The notes beneath the pieces are model-generated. The model had not been told where the DNA came from, made no database searches, and saw only the letters and a list, made by a program, of their open reading frames with translations. Positions 25,941-34,944 of a stretch of DNA of 64,000 nucleotides are shown here, piece after piece. Within the stretch, counting starts at the first letter, position 1, and each line of letters begins with the position of its first letter. A program made the position numbers and the translations under genes. The DNA lies in contig NZ_UZWD01000034.1 in NCBI RefSeq assembly GCF_900631955.1, positions 58,555-122,554 on the forward strand, in the 5' to 3' direction. The DNA comes from Devosia equisanguinis (GTDB lineage: Bacteria > Pseudomonadota > Alphaproteobacteria > Rhizobiales > Devosiaceae).

Positions 25941-26867
25941 TTATTGGCCGGGCATGAACGGCTTGCCCAGGCAGGCAGGCGCGGCGGAATTTCCAGACCG
26001 CCGCAGCGAGATCAGAACGAGCACCCCGATCGTTGCGAGATAGGGAAGCGCTGCCCAGAATTCGGACGGCAGCAGCCCCATGCTGCCCGATGCCTTGGTG
26101 TAGAGCTCGATGGTCATGACGAGACCGAAGAGATAGGCGCCCGCAAGCAGGCGGAACGGCCGCCAGGCGGCGAACACCACCAGGGCCAGCGCGATCCAGC
26201 CGCGGCCGGCGGTGAGCTTTTCGGCCCATTGCGGGGTGAGCAGCAGCGGAAAGCAGCTGCCGGCAATCCCGGCCATGGCGCCACCAAAGGCCACCGCCGC
26301 ATAGCGCACCCCGATCACCGAATAGCCGATGGAATGGGCGGAAAAGTCGTTCTCTCCGACCGCCCGCAGGATCAGCCCGGCGCGCGACTTGTTGAGGAAC
26401 CACCAGACGGCAAAGACCAGCAGCAGCGAGAAATAGACCAGCGGGCTATGACCGAATATCAGCCGCCAGAACGGATCGGTGGCCAGCTCGGTCGGGAACA
26501 CCGAACGGAAGATTTCGATGGGCTTGCCGGTATAGGCCTGCCCGAACAGGGCGGAGAAGCCAGTGCCGAAAATTGTCAGCGCCAGCCCGGTCGCCACCTG
26601 GCTCGATGAGAGCGAAAGGGTGAGGAAGGCAAAGATCATCGAGGAGGCGGAGGCGGCAATGGCCGCGCACAGGATGGCCAGCCAGGGATTGCCCGTGTGA
26701 TAGGTCACCGCAAAGGCGACCACCGCGCCGATCAGCATCATGCCCTCGACGCCCAGATTGAGCACGCCGCTCTTTTCGACGACCAGTTCGCCCAGCGCCG
26801 CGATAAGGATGGGTGTCGCCGCACCGATCAGGGTGATGATGATGGGAATGAGCAGATCGGCGTTCAT
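25941..26867 (-). CDS. ABC transporter permease (nucleoside/purine type, NupQ-like)
   Basis: A 308-residue permease with about nine hydrophobic helices, in the branched BPD_transp_2 family. Typical segments are ATPILIAALGELVVEKSGVLNLGVEGMML near the start and GRGWIALALVVFAAWRP near the end. It pairs with the longer permease upstream (4-base overlap) to form the channel of the importer fed by the BMP binding protein. Confidence 0.9.
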   Translation of the reverse strand: MNADLLIPIIITLIGAATPILIAALGELVVEKSGVLNLGVEGMMLIGAVVAFAVTYHTGNPWLAILCAAIAASASSMIFAFLTLSLSSSQVATGLALTIFGTGFSALFGQAYTGKPIEIFRSVFPTELATDPFWRLIFGHSPLVYFSLLLVFAVWWFLNKSRAGLILRAVGENDFSAHSIGYSVIGVRYAAVAFGGAMAGIAGSCFPLLLTPQWAEKLTAGRGWIALALVVFAAWRPFRLLAGAYLFGLVMTIELYTKASGSMGLLPSEFWAALPYLATIGVLVLISLRRSGNSAAPACLGKPFMPGQ

Positions 26868-27949
26868 CGGGAGGCCTCCAACTCACGGGTCGCGCCGAAG
26901 CGCAGCCGATAGCGCACCAGCACGTCGCTGGCCAAGAGGAAGAACAGCATCATCGACTGGAAAATGCCCACGGCGGCCACCGGCAGCTTGATTGTGGTCT
27001 GCGCCACCTCCCCGCCCACCACCGCAACCGCCATGGCGAGGCCGGCAAAGATGATGCCCACCGGATGCAGCCGCCCCAGAAAGGCGACGATGATGGCGGT
27101 AAAGCCGTAATTGGTGGGGAAGGACGGCACCATGCGCCCGAAGGGCCCGGCTGCTTCGAGCACACCGGCGAGGCCCGCCAGCGCGCCGCTGGTCAGAAGG
27201 GCCAGCCAGATGGTCTTGTTGACAGAGAAGCCGCCATAGCGCGCCGCGTCGGGCGCCGCCCCGACCACCTTGATCTGGTAGCCGAACACCGACCGGCTCA
27301 TGAAGAACCAGGCGGCCAACGCCACGACAATGGCAATGGGCACGCCCAGATGCACGATGGTGCGCGGAATGATGTTGGGCAGCATCTGGTCGGACGTGAA
27401 CATCCGCGTCTGCGGGAAGCCGAAGCCCATCGGGTCCTTCCACGGGCCGATGACCAGATAATTGAGCAGCTGGATGGCGACATAGGTCAGCATCAGGCTG
27501 GTGAGAATTTCGTTGACCTGCAGGCGGGTGCGCAGAAAGGCCGGCACCACCGCCCAGGCCATGCCCCCGGCAATGCCGGCAGCGATCATCAGCGGCAGAA
27601 TCCAGGGGCCGCTCATGTCGCGAGTAAGCAGGGCCACGCCGGTGGCGGCGAGACCGCCGAGCACATATTGCCCCTCGGCGCCGATATTCCACACATTGGC
27701 GCGATAGCCGATGGAGAGGCCCACCGCGATGATGATCAGCGGCGCCGATTTGACCGCCAGATCCTGCCATTTGAGCGGATTGAGCAGCGGGGTGAGGAAG
27801 ATTTCGCGCACCGCGCCGATGCCGTCATAGCCGATGAGCGAAAACACCAGCGCGCCCACCAGCGCCGTGACCAGCACGGCCGCGATGGGCGTCAGATAGA
27901 GCATGGTCTTGGAGGGTTCGAGGCGCTTTTCGAGGCGGATCTGCATCAT
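26864..27949 (-). CDS. ABC transporter permease (nucleoside/purine type, NupP-like)
   Basis: A 361-residue permease of the same family, with an N-terminal extension before the first helix. GYRANVWNIGAEGQYVLGGLAATG and YGFTAIIVAFLGRLHPVGIIFAGL are characteristic. It overlaps the ATPase gene upstream by 4 bases and the second permease downstream by 4 bases, so the three are translated as a unit. Confidence 0.9.
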   Translation of the reverse strand: MMQIRLEKRLEPSKTMLYLTPIAAVLVTALVGALVFSLIGYDGIGAVREIFLTPLLNPLKWQDLAVKSAPLIIIAVGLSIGYRANVWNIGAEGQYVLGGLAATGVALLTRDMSGPWILPLMIAAGIAGGMAWAVVPAFLRTRLQVNEILTSLMLTYVAIQLLNYLVIGPWKDPMGFGFPQTRMFTSDQMLPNIIPRTIVHLGVPIAIVVALAAWFFMSRSVFGYQIKVVGAAPDAARYGGFSVNKTIWLALLTSGALAGLAGVLEAAGPFGRMVPSFPTNYGFTAIIVAFLGRLHPVGIIFAGLAMAVAVVGGEVAQTTIKLPVAAVGIFQSMMLFFLLASDVLVRYRLRFGATRELEASR

Positions 27950-29463
27950 GCCGCCTCCGTGCTTCCATGCACGCCGCCCATGAGCAGGCCGATTTCTTCC
28001 ACGCTAAAATCCCCCACCGGCCGCGCCGGGCTCAGCCGTCCCATATTGATCACCGCCAGCGTGTCGCATAGCGCCCGCAATTCATCGAGGTCCTGACTGA
28101 TCACCACGATGGCCGAACCGGCCGAGGCGAGATCCACCAGCGCCTGGTGAATGGCCGCGGCCGCACCGGCATCGACGCCCCAGGTCGGCTGGCTGACGAC
28201 CAGCACGCTGGGCTTCTGCAGGATTTCCCGCCCCATGATGTATTTCTGGAGATTCCCGCCCGAAAGGGAACCGGCGGTTGAGGACGGCCCCAGCGCCTTG
28301 ACCGCGAACTCGGCGATGACCTTGCCGGTATAGGTGCGGGCGGCGCCCGAATTGATCAGGCCCATCACCACCATGCCGAGCCGATCGCGGGCGGTGAGAA
28401 CGGAATTGTCGGCCAGCGAAAAATCGCCCACCGCGGCATGGCCGTTGCGCTCTTCCGGCACGGCGCAAAGGCCCTGGCGGCGGCGCTCGGTGGTGTCCAT
28501 CATGCCGATGCCGAGCCCGTCAATGGTGATGGCCTCGCGATCATCGCCCCTGATCTCGCCGGACAGTGCATCGAGCAGCGCGTTCTGCCCATTGCCCGCC
28601 ACGCCGGCAACGCCCAGGATTTCCCCGGCGCGCACGGTGAAGCTGACATCATCGACCGGCACGTCGAAATGGCCGCCCTTGCGGGTCGCCAGCCGGTTGA
28701 CCACCAGCTTGGGCGGCCCGAAAGCACGCCCCTCGGCCTTGACGATATCCTTGAGCCCGCCGCCGATCATCTTCTCGGCCATGGAGCGGCTGGTTTCGTG
28801 CTTCGGATCGCAGGTATCCACCAGCTTGCCGCCGCGCAGGATGGTCGCGGTATCGCACAAGGCTTTGATTTCATGCAACTTGTGCGAAATATAGAGAATG
28901 GAACACCCCTCGCTGGCCAGCTGGCGCAGCACGGTGAACAGCTGCTCCACCTCCTGCGGCGTCAGCACCGAAGTGGGCTCGTCCATGATCAGAAGTTTTG
29001 GATTGAGCAGCAGCGCGCGGACGATCTCGATACGCTGGCGCTCGCCCACCGAGAGGGTCGCCACAGTCCGGTGCGGATCAAGGCTCAGCCCATAGGTCTG
29101 CATGACCTCGCGGATGCGGGCTTCGAGTTCACGCGATGGGATTTTGGCATCCATGCCCAGCGCGATGTTTTCGAGCACGCTCAGCGCCTCGAACAATGAA
29201 AAATGCTGGAACACCATGCCGATGCCCAGCTTGCGCGCCGCCTTGGGATTCTGCACCACCACCGGCTGGCCATCCCAGAGGATTTCGCCGGCATCGGGCT
29301 GCATGATCCCATAGATCATTTTGACGAGGGTGGATTTTCCGGCGCCGTTTTCGCCGAGCAGAGCGTGGATTTCGCCGGGCCTGACCGAGAAGGAAACGTT
29401 GTCATTGGCGAGAACGCCGGGAAACCGTTTGGTGATGCCCCTCAATTCCAGGCGATTATGCAT
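27946..29463 (-). CDS. ABC transporter ATP-binding protein with two ABC domains (NupO-like)
   Basis: 505 residues containing two fused nucleotide-binding domains. Domain 1 has Walker A GENGAGKST, signature LSVGERQRIEIV and Walker B LLIMDEPTS. Domain 2 has a degenerate P-loop (GVAGNGQNALLDAL) but keeps LSGGNLQKYIMGREI, the usual arrangement in the nucleoside/simple-sugar importer family. I start it at ATG 29463, one base after the xdhC stop; the frame extends upstream into xdhC without conserved sequence. Confidence 0.92.
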   Translation of the reverse strand: MHNRLELRGITKRFPGVLANDNVSFSVRPGEIHALLGENGAGKSTLVKMIYGIMQPDAGEILWDGQPVVVQNPKAARKLGIGMVFQHFSLFEALSVLENIALGMDAKIPSRELEARIREVMQTYGLSLDPHRTVATLSVGERQRIEIVRALLLNPKLLIMDEPTSVLTPQEVEQLFTVLRQLASEGCSILYISHKLHEIKALCDTATILRGGKLVDTCDPKHETSRSMAEKMIGGGLKDIVKAEGRAFGPPKLVVNRLATRKGGHFDVPVDDVSFTVRAGEILGVAGVAGNGQNALLDALSGEIRGDDREAITIDGLGIGMMDTTERRRQGLCAVPEERNGHAAVGDFSLADNSVLTARDRLGMVVMGLINSGAARTYTGKVIAEFAVKALGPSSTAGSLSGGNLQKYIMGREILQKPSVLVVSQPTWGVDAGAAAAIHQALVDLASAGSAIVVISQDLDELRALCDTLAVINMGRLSPARPVGDFSVEEIGLLMGGVHGSTEAA

Positions 29464-29464
29464 G

Positions 29465-30319
29465 TCAGCGTCCACTCCCCACCCCCTCCATTGCGGGGGT
29501 GGGCTTGCGCCCGACAGATGCTTCCCGTCCCCCAATCTGGACTATAATTTCAGCGGCTGCCAGTGCCGCAATCACCGATGGCCGTTTATCCCCAAGCCCT
29601 TGCGCGCCAATGGGCAATATCAATCGCTCGAGCGCATCCTCATTGCCGCCCTGTTGCAGGTACCAGCTCGAAAACTTGGCGCGCTTGGTCTTCGAGCCCA
29701 CCATGCCGACATAGGCGGCGTCGCGGCGGGCCAGTGCCTCCCCGGCAATCAGAAAATCCAGGGCGTGGTCATGGGTCATGATGACGAAGGCGCTGCCGGC
29801 GGGCGCCGCGCGCACCACCGCTTCGGGCATGGCAACCCGCCGATGGGCAATGCCGGGCGCAAGCATGTCGAGCTCGGCCTGGCGGGTATCGATCACCTCG
29901 ATGCGCACCGGCAAGAGCGCCAGGATTTGCGCCAGCACCCGCCCCACATGGCCGGCGCCGAAAATATAGACTTGCGCCGCCGACGCCTCTTCCTGGGCAA
30001 TACGCATGACGAGGTCCCGGCGCAATGACGCATCGGCATAGCGCAACCCGACCTCGACGCGCCCGCCGCAGCACTGGCCGATTTCAGGGCCGAGCGGCAC
30101 ATCCATCGCCTCCTCGGCTCGCCCCTCGACCAGCAGGCGCCGCGCATGGTCGATGACCATATATTCGAGCGCCCCACCACCAATAGTGCCGAAAATCGCC
30201 CCCATGCCCACCAGCATGAACGTGCCCCGCTCCCGCGGCGACGATCCCCGCACTTCGGTCAGTTCGCAAACGATGGCGTGGGGATTGGCGGAGAGGAAAG
30301 TGGTGAGGTCTTCACTCAT
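29465..30319 (-). CDS. xdhC: Xanthine dehydrogenase accessory protein XdhC
   Basis: A 284-residue molybdenum-cofactor chaperone that delivers sulfurated Moco to XdhB. The N-terminal ELTEVRGSSPRERGT and IGGGALEY segments and the Rossmann motif VYIFGAGHVGRVLAQIL are typical, as is the C-terminal YVGMVGSKTKRAKF. ATG 30319 (MSEDLTTF) is preferred over the frame start at 30349, which lies in repeat DNA. It follows xdhB after 147 bases that are filled by a palindrome. Confidence 0.92.
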   Translation of the reverse strand: MSEDLTTFLSANPHAIVCELTEVRGSSPRERGTFMLVGMGAIFGTIGGGALEYMVIDHARRLLVEGRAEEAMDVPLGPEIGQCCGGRVEVGLRYADASLRRDLVMRIAQEEASAAQVYIFGAGHVGRVLAQILALLPVRIEVIDTRQAELDMLAPGIAHRRVAMPEAVVRAAPAGSAFVIMTHDHALDFLIAGEALARRDAAYVGMVGSKTKRAKFSSWYLQQGGNEDALERLILPIGAQGLGDKRPSVIAALAAAEIIVQIGGREASVGRKPTPAMEGVGSGR

Positions 30320-30324
30320 CGAAA

Positions 30325-30442
30325 TACCCCCACCCGGCCTCCCCCTCAAGAAGGGGGAGGAGAAGATCAGAGTACAACGCGAGAAATTCGTATCCGAGTG
30401 GAGCGGCCCCTCCCCCTATCAGGGGGAGGTTGGGTGGGGGTA
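30325..30442. repeat. Large inverted repeat between xdhB and xdhC
   Basis: Outer arms TACCCCCACCC (30325-30335) and GGGTGGGGGTA (30432-30442) pair perfectly. Inside are CCTCCCCCTCAAG-AAGGGGGAGG and CCTCCCCCTATCAGGGGGAGG hairpins. Its left half matches the right half of the 8911-9008 element. It fills nearly the whole gap and could stabilise the upstream mRNA or reduce expression of xdhC and the transporter. Confidence 0.65.
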
Positions 30443-30466
30443 CTGCAATGAAGTCAGTGACCAATC

Positions 30467-32797
30467 TCACCCGCGCGCCTCCCGTTTCAGCCGCTCGACG
30501 CCCATCAGCACCCGCTCTGGGGTCACCGGGGTATCGAGGCGCGGGGCGATCTTATAGTCAGCGACGCTCGCCACCGCCATGCTGAGGGCTTCCACCACGC
30601 TCATGGCCAGCATGAAGGGCGGCTCGCCAACGGCCTTGGAGCGACCGATGGTTGGCTCGCGATTGACCGACCATTCGGTCAGATGCACATTGAAAACCGG
30701 CGGAATATCGGAGGCCAGCGGGATCTTGTAGGTCGAGGGCGCATGGGTGCGCAACTGGCCCTTGGCGTCCCAGACCAGCTCCTCGGTCGTGAGCCAGCCC
30801 ATGCCCTGGATGAAGCCGCCTTCGATCTGGCCGATATCGATGGCCGGGTTCAGCGACTTGCCGACATCGTGCAGGATATCGACGCGATCGACCGTATATT
30901 CGCCGGTCAGCGTGTCGATGCTGACTTCGCTGACCGAGGCGCCATAGGCAAAGTAATAGAAGGGGTGCCCCTTGCCGGTAGCGCGGTCCCAATGGATTTT
31001 CGGGGTCTTGTAGAAGCCGGCCGCAGACAGCTGCACCCGGTTCATATAGGCAGACGCGGCAAGCTCGGCGAAGGGCACGAATTTGCGGCCGACGTCGATG
31101 CCGCCCTGCACCCATTGGCAATCGGCTTCCTCGGCTCCATAGAGTTTTGCCGCATGGGCCAACAGCCGCGTCTTGATCTGCTCGCAAGCGTCCCAGGCGG
31201 CCATGCCGTTGAGGTCGGAGCCCGATGAAGCAGCAGTCGCGGAGGTGTTGGGCACCTTGCCGGTCGAGGTAGCCATGATCTTGACGGTATCGAGATTGAC
31301 CCCGAAGGCGTCGGCGACGACCTGCGCCACCTTGATATAGAGCCCCTGCCCCATCTCGGTGCCGCCATGGCTGAGATGGATGGAGCCATCCTTGTAGACA
31401 TGCACCAAGGCGCCGGCCTGATTGTACCAGGTGGCGGTGAAGGAGATGCCGAACTTGACCGGCGTCAGCGCAATGCCCTTTTTCAGAATGGCATTGCCGG
31501 CATTGAAATCCAGAATAGCCTGGCGCCGCGCCTGGTAGTCGGCGTTCTTTTCCAGCTCGTCCACCACACGGTGGACGATATTGTCCTCCACGGTCTGGTG
31601 ATAGGGCGTGATATTGTCGGTGTCGGTGCCGTAGAAATTGGCCTTGCGGATATCCAGCGGGTCCTTGCCCAGCGCATAGGCGATATCCTCGATCCAGCGC
31701 TCAGCGCCCATCATGCCCTGTGGCCCGCCAAAACCGCGGAAAGCCGTGTTGGAGACGGTATTGGTATAGAGCGGCTGCGACTTGGCGCGCACCGCCGGAT
31801 ACCAATAGGCATTGTCGCAATGGAACAGCGCCCGATCGGTCACCGGGCCGGACAGGTCGGCGGAAAAGCCACCGCGCGCCGCATAGAGCGCGTCGACGGC
31901 GTGGATCTTGCCGCTATCGTCGAAACCGACTTCGTAATCGACCACGAAATCGTGCCGCTTGCCGGTGGCGCTCATATCGTCGTCGCGGTCGGGACGCAGC
32001 TTGCAGGCGCGGTTCCATTTCTTGGCCGCCAGCGCCGCCACCACGGCAAAGAGATTGCCCTGGGTTTCCTTGCCGCCAAAGCCGCCGCCCATGCGACGCA
32101 CATTGACCGTCACCGCATTCTGCCGGATGCCCAGCGCATTGGCGACAATCAGCTGCACCTCGCTCGGGTGCTGGGTCGAGGAATGGACGATCACATCCTC
32201 GTCCTCGCCCGGAATGGCCAGCGCGATCTGGCCTTCGAGATAGAAGTGGTCCTGCCCACCAATGGTGATGGCGCCCTTGAGGCGGCGCGGGGCTGATGAC
32301 ATGCCCGCTTCGACATCGCCACGTTCGAGCTTGAGCGGCTTGGTCACTTCCTTGCCGCCGGCCGCCTGGGCCGAGCGCACATCGGTGAAAAAGGAGAGAT
32401 CGCGATAGTCGACCTTGGCCAGTTGCGCCGCCCGCCGCGCCTGATCGCGGGTTTCAGCGATCACCGCAAAGATCGGCTGGCCCCAGAAATGCACCACGCC
32501 ATCAGCGAACAGCGGCTCGTCATGCACATGCGCCGAACTGATATCGAGCGCGCCGGGCACGTCGGCATTGGTGAGCACGCCGATCACCCCCGGCGCACTC
32601 AGGACATCGGTAAAATCCATGCCGAGCACTTCGGCATGCGGCTTGGTCGAGAGGCCAAGATAGGCATGCATGGTGCCCAGCGGCTCGGCCATGTCGTCAA
32701 TATATTCGGCGGTGCCCGTCACATGCTTGGGCCCGCTGTCATGGCGGGTATTGGTGTGCAGCAGCGAAAGGTTGATGGCGGCTTCGTGCTTGTTCAT
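30467..32797 (-). CDS. xdhB: Xanthine dehydrogenase molybdopterin-binding subunit
   Basis: A 776-residue large subunit, very close to the 777 residues I recall for Rhodobacter XdhB. It binds Moco and oxidises hypoxanthine to xanthine and urate. Visible landmarks are RHDSGPKHVTGTAEYIDD at the N-terminus, GGQDHFYLEGQIAL, VRRMGGGFGGKETQ, AFRGFGGPQGMMGAE, HGGTEMGQG and near the end the active-site region VGEPPFMLAMSV. ATG 32797 is used rather than a TTG two codons earlier. It forms the holoenzyme with XdhA. Confidence 0.95.
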   Translation of the reverse strand: MNKHEAAINLSLLHTNTRHDSGPKHVTGTAEYIDDMAEPLGTMHAYLGLSTKPHAEVLGMDFTDVLSAPGVIGVLTNADVPGALDISSAHVHDEPLFADGVVHFWGQPIFAVIAETRDQARRAAQLAKVDYRDLSFFTDVRSAQAAGGKEVTKPLKLERGDVEAGMSSAPRRLKGAITIGGQDHFYLEGQIALAIPGEDEDVIVHSSTQHPSEVQLIVANALGIRQNAVTVNVRRMGGGFGGKETQGNLFAVVAALAAKKWNRACKLRPDRDDDMSATGKRHDFVVDYEVGFDDSGKIHAVDALYAARGGFSADLSGPVTDRALFHCDNAYWYPAVRAKSQPLYTNTVSNTAFRGFGGPQGMMGAERWIEDIAYALGKDPLDIRKANFYGTDTDNITPYHQTVEDNIVHRVVDELEKNADYQARRQAILDFNAGNAILKKGIALTPVKFGISFTATWYNQAGALVHVYKDGSIHLSHGGTEMGQGLYIKVAQVVADAFGVNLDTVKIMATSTGKVPNTSATAASSGSDLNGMAAWDACEQIKTRLLAHAAKLYGAEEADCQWVQGGIDVGRKFVPFAELAASAYMNRVQLSAAGFYKTPKIHWDRATGKGHPFYYFAYGASVSEVSIDTLTGEYTVDRVDILHDVGKSLNPAIDIGQIEGGFIQGMGWLTTEELVWDAKGQLRTHAPSTYKIPLASDIPPVFNVHLTEWSVNREPTIGRSKAVGEPPFMLAMSVVEALSMAVASVADYKIAPRLDTPVTPERVLMGVERLKREARG

Positions 32798-32805
32798 GGG
32801 CAAAA

Positions 32806-32937
32806 CCCCTCATCCGTCTCTCGCTGTGCGGGAGCCACCTTCTCCAACAAGGGGAGAAGGCTAGCATGGTGCCTCTCTGGCCACTGCACGTCCCTTCTCC
32901 CCTCGCGGGAAAAGGTGCTCGAAGGGCGGATGAGGGG
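32806..32937. repeat. Inverted repeat between xdhA and xdhB (CCCCTCATCCG family)
   Basis: CCCCTCATCCG (32806-32816) pairs perfectly with CGGATGAGGGG (32927-32937). Inside lie CCTTCTCCAACAAGGGGAGAAGG and a second, weaker CCCTTCTCCCC unit. Related to the element at 24644-24756. Confidence 0.65.
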
Positions 32938-32957
32938 GCCTGTCACGAGAACGCCCA

Positions 32958-34424
32958 TCACGCCACCTCCCGCGTCAGCCGCGCGCTTTGGCCCTGCGTT
33001 TCAAGAAAGAACCGCTTGAGCAGGTTTTGCGCCGTCAGCAGCCGGTATTCTGCCGAAGCCCGCATATCGGACAATGGCTGGTAGTCGATGGCGAAGGCTG
33101 GCAGGGCAGCTTCCACGCTTTCAAGCGTCCAGGGCTTGCCGAGCAGCGCCGCTTCCACCGCGCTGGCGCGCTTGGGCGTTCCGGACATGCCGCCATAGGC
33201 AATGCGCGCCAGGCTCACCATGCCGTCTCCACCAACCGCGACCCGGAAGGCGCCGCACAGCGCCGAAATGTCTTCATCGCGGCGCTTGGAAATCTTGTAG
33301 GTGGCGAAATGCTCGCCTTCGGGAAGCACGGGCAGCGTGATGCTTTCGACAAACTCACCCGGTTGGCGGTCCTGCTTGCCATAGGCGAGGAAATAGTCCT
33401 CGAGCGCGATGTCGCGCCGCTCGCTGCCGCGACGGAGCCGCAAAGTAGCGCCCAGGGCGATGAAGGGCGGCGGCGTATCGCCGATGGGCGACCCATTGGC
33501 GATATTGCCCCCGATCGTGCCCATATTGCGGATCTGTTCGCCGGCAATGCGGTTCCACAATTCATTGAGGTGCGGGAAACGGGTCTCGATCAGCGGGAAG
33601 GCATCCGAATAGGAAACGCCGGCAAAGATTTCGACACCGGTCTCGGACTCGACGACGCGGCGCAATTCCTGCAGATGGCCGATAAAGATCACCGGCCCGA
33701 TCGGGCGCATGAACTTGGTGACCCAGAGCCCCACATCGGTGGAACCAGCCACGATGCGCGCCTGCGGATTGGCGGCGTAGATATCGGCAAAATCGTCAAG
33801 GCTGGCGGGGATGAAAATCTTCTTGTCGCCAGCGCCCAATTCCACCCGCTTGCCATCATTGAGCGCCTGGATGCGGGCCCGGGCGGCGATGCGTTCGGCC
33901 CAGAGCGGATCGCCCTGCGGCTGGCCATATTGGGACAGGGACTCGGCGGCGCGGATGATCGGCGCATAGCCGGTGCAGCGGCAGAGATTGCCCTGCAACG
34001 CCTTCTCGATGGCCGGGCGCGTCGGATTGGGTTCGCGCATCCACAAGCCATAAAGGCTCATGACGAAGCCGGGTGTGCAGAAGCCGCACTGGCTGCCATG
34101 GTGATCGACCATGGCCTGCTGCACCGGATGCAAGACGCCGTTTTCACCGCGCAGATGTTCGACGGTCACCACATGAGTGCCATGCAGGCTGGCAACGAAG
34201 CGGATGCAGGCGGTGACCGAGTCATAGATGATCTCTTCGCCCGCAAGCCGGCCGACCAGCACCGTGCAGGCGCCGCAATCGCCCTCGGCGCAACCTTCCT
34301 TGGTGCCACGCAACCGCCGCTCCAGCCGCAGCCAGTCGAGCAGGGTCAGGTCCGGCGCCACATCGGTCAGCGTCACCTCCTCGCCATTGAGCAGGAAGCG
34401 GATGGCATTGGCGACATCGACCAT
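32958..34424 (-). CDS. xdhA: Xanthine dehydrogenase small subunit (2Fe-2S and FAD)
   Basis: A 488-residue subunit. The N-terminal ferredoxin domain has the cluster motif CAEGDCGACTVLV, and the second 2Fe-2S domain has CGFCTPG and CRCTGY. The FAD domain follows with AGSTDVGLW and GNIANGSPIGDTPP. It carries electrons from the Moco site of XdhB to NAD+. It is downstream of uraH by 3 bases, so hydroxyisourate hydrolase and xanthine dehydrogenase start the same transcript. Confidence 0.95.
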   Translation of the reverse strand: MVDVANAIRFLLNGEEVTLTDVAPDLTLLDWLRLERRLRGTKEGCAEGDCGACTVLVGRLAGEEIIYDSVTACIRFVASLHGTHVVTVEHLRGENGVLHPVQQAMVDHHGSQCGFCTPGFVMSLYGLWMREPNPTRPAIEKALQGNLCRCTGYAPIIRAAESLSQYGQPQGDPLWAERIAARARIQALNDGKRVELGAGDKKIFIPASLDDFADIYAANPQARIVAGSTDVGLWVTKFMRPIGPVIFIGHLQELRRVVESETGVEIFAGVSYSDAFPLIETRFPHLNELWNRIAGEQIRNMGTIGGNIANGSPIGDTPPPFIALGATLRLRRGSERRDIALEDYFLAYGKQDRQPGEFVESITLPVLPEGEHFATYKISKRRDEDISALCGAFRVAVGGDGMVSLARIAYGGMSGTPKRASAVEAALLGKPWTLESVEAALPAFAIDYQPLSDMRASAEYRLLTAQNLLKRFFLETQGQSARLTREVA

Positions 34425-34427
34425 GGC

Positions 34428-34781
34428 TCAGCTCCCCCGATAGGTCGAATAGGAGAAGGGGCTTACCAGCAGCGGCACGTGATAGTGCTTGTCCTCGGAA
34501 ATGGTGAAGCGGATCGGCACCACATCGAGAAATGGCGTGGCGATTTCGACGCCGAGCCGCTCGAAATACTGGCCGACATGAAAGCGGATTTCGAATTCGC
34601 CCTGCTGGAACTGATCCGGACCGAGCAAGGGCTGGTCCACGCGGCCATCTTCATTGGTATAGCTGTCGAGCAGATGATGGGTGTGGTCGCCATGCACGAA
34701 ATGCAGCTCGATGCGCATGCCGCGCGCCGGCTTGCCAAGCATCGTGTCCAGGACGTGAGTGGTGAGGCGTCCGTCCGCCAT
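34428..34781 (-). CDS. uraH: 5-hydroxyisourate hydrolase (transthyretin-like)
   Basis: 117 residues. It has the N-terminal LTTHVLDTMLGKPA and ends in the family tetrapeptide YRGS, which marks active hydroxyisourate hydrolases. The reaction is 5-hydroxyisourate to OHCU, following PuuD. There is no signal peptide, so it is cytoplasmic. ATG 34781 has a strong GGAAGGAG site; the longer frame to 34844 overlaps the promoter region. It is the first gene of the minus-strand xdh block and divergent from the LysR gene. Confidence 0.93.
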   Translation of the reverse strand: MADGRLTTHVLDTMLGKPARGMRIELHFVHGDHTHHLLDSYTNEDGRVDQPLLGPDQFQQGEFEIRFHVGQYFERLGVEIATPFLDVVPIRFTISEDKHYHVPLLVSPFSYSTYRGS

Positions 34782-34886
34782 GCTGCTGCTCCTTCCGCAT
34801 GCCGGGTCGAAACATGGGGCCGGTCCGAACCGCAGCATGCACAATCAAAGTCATCCCCGTCCCGACCATAACACGCGTTACTGCTC

Positions 34887-34916
34887 TTGATACTCTTAAA
34901 TTGGAAGCACTATGCT
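34887..34916 (+). promoter_or_regulatory. Candidate promoter of the LysR gene
   Basis: TTGATA (34887-34892) and TATGCT (34911-34916) are separated by 18 bases. The -10 element lies inside the palindrome 34901-34921, which fits autoregulation by the encoded regulator. Confidence 0.35.
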
Positions 34917-34921
34917 GCCAA
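34901..34921. promoter_or_regulatory. Candidate LysR operator between lysR and uraH
   Basis: TTGGAAGC-N5-GCTGCCAA, arms matching 7 of 8, in the 163-base divergent region. It lies 24-44 bases upstream of the lysR start. Divergent LysR genes usually bind such a site to repress themselves and activate the facing operon. Confidence 0.5.
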
Positions 34922-34944
34922 TTCGGCAACAACGGAGCACCAGC

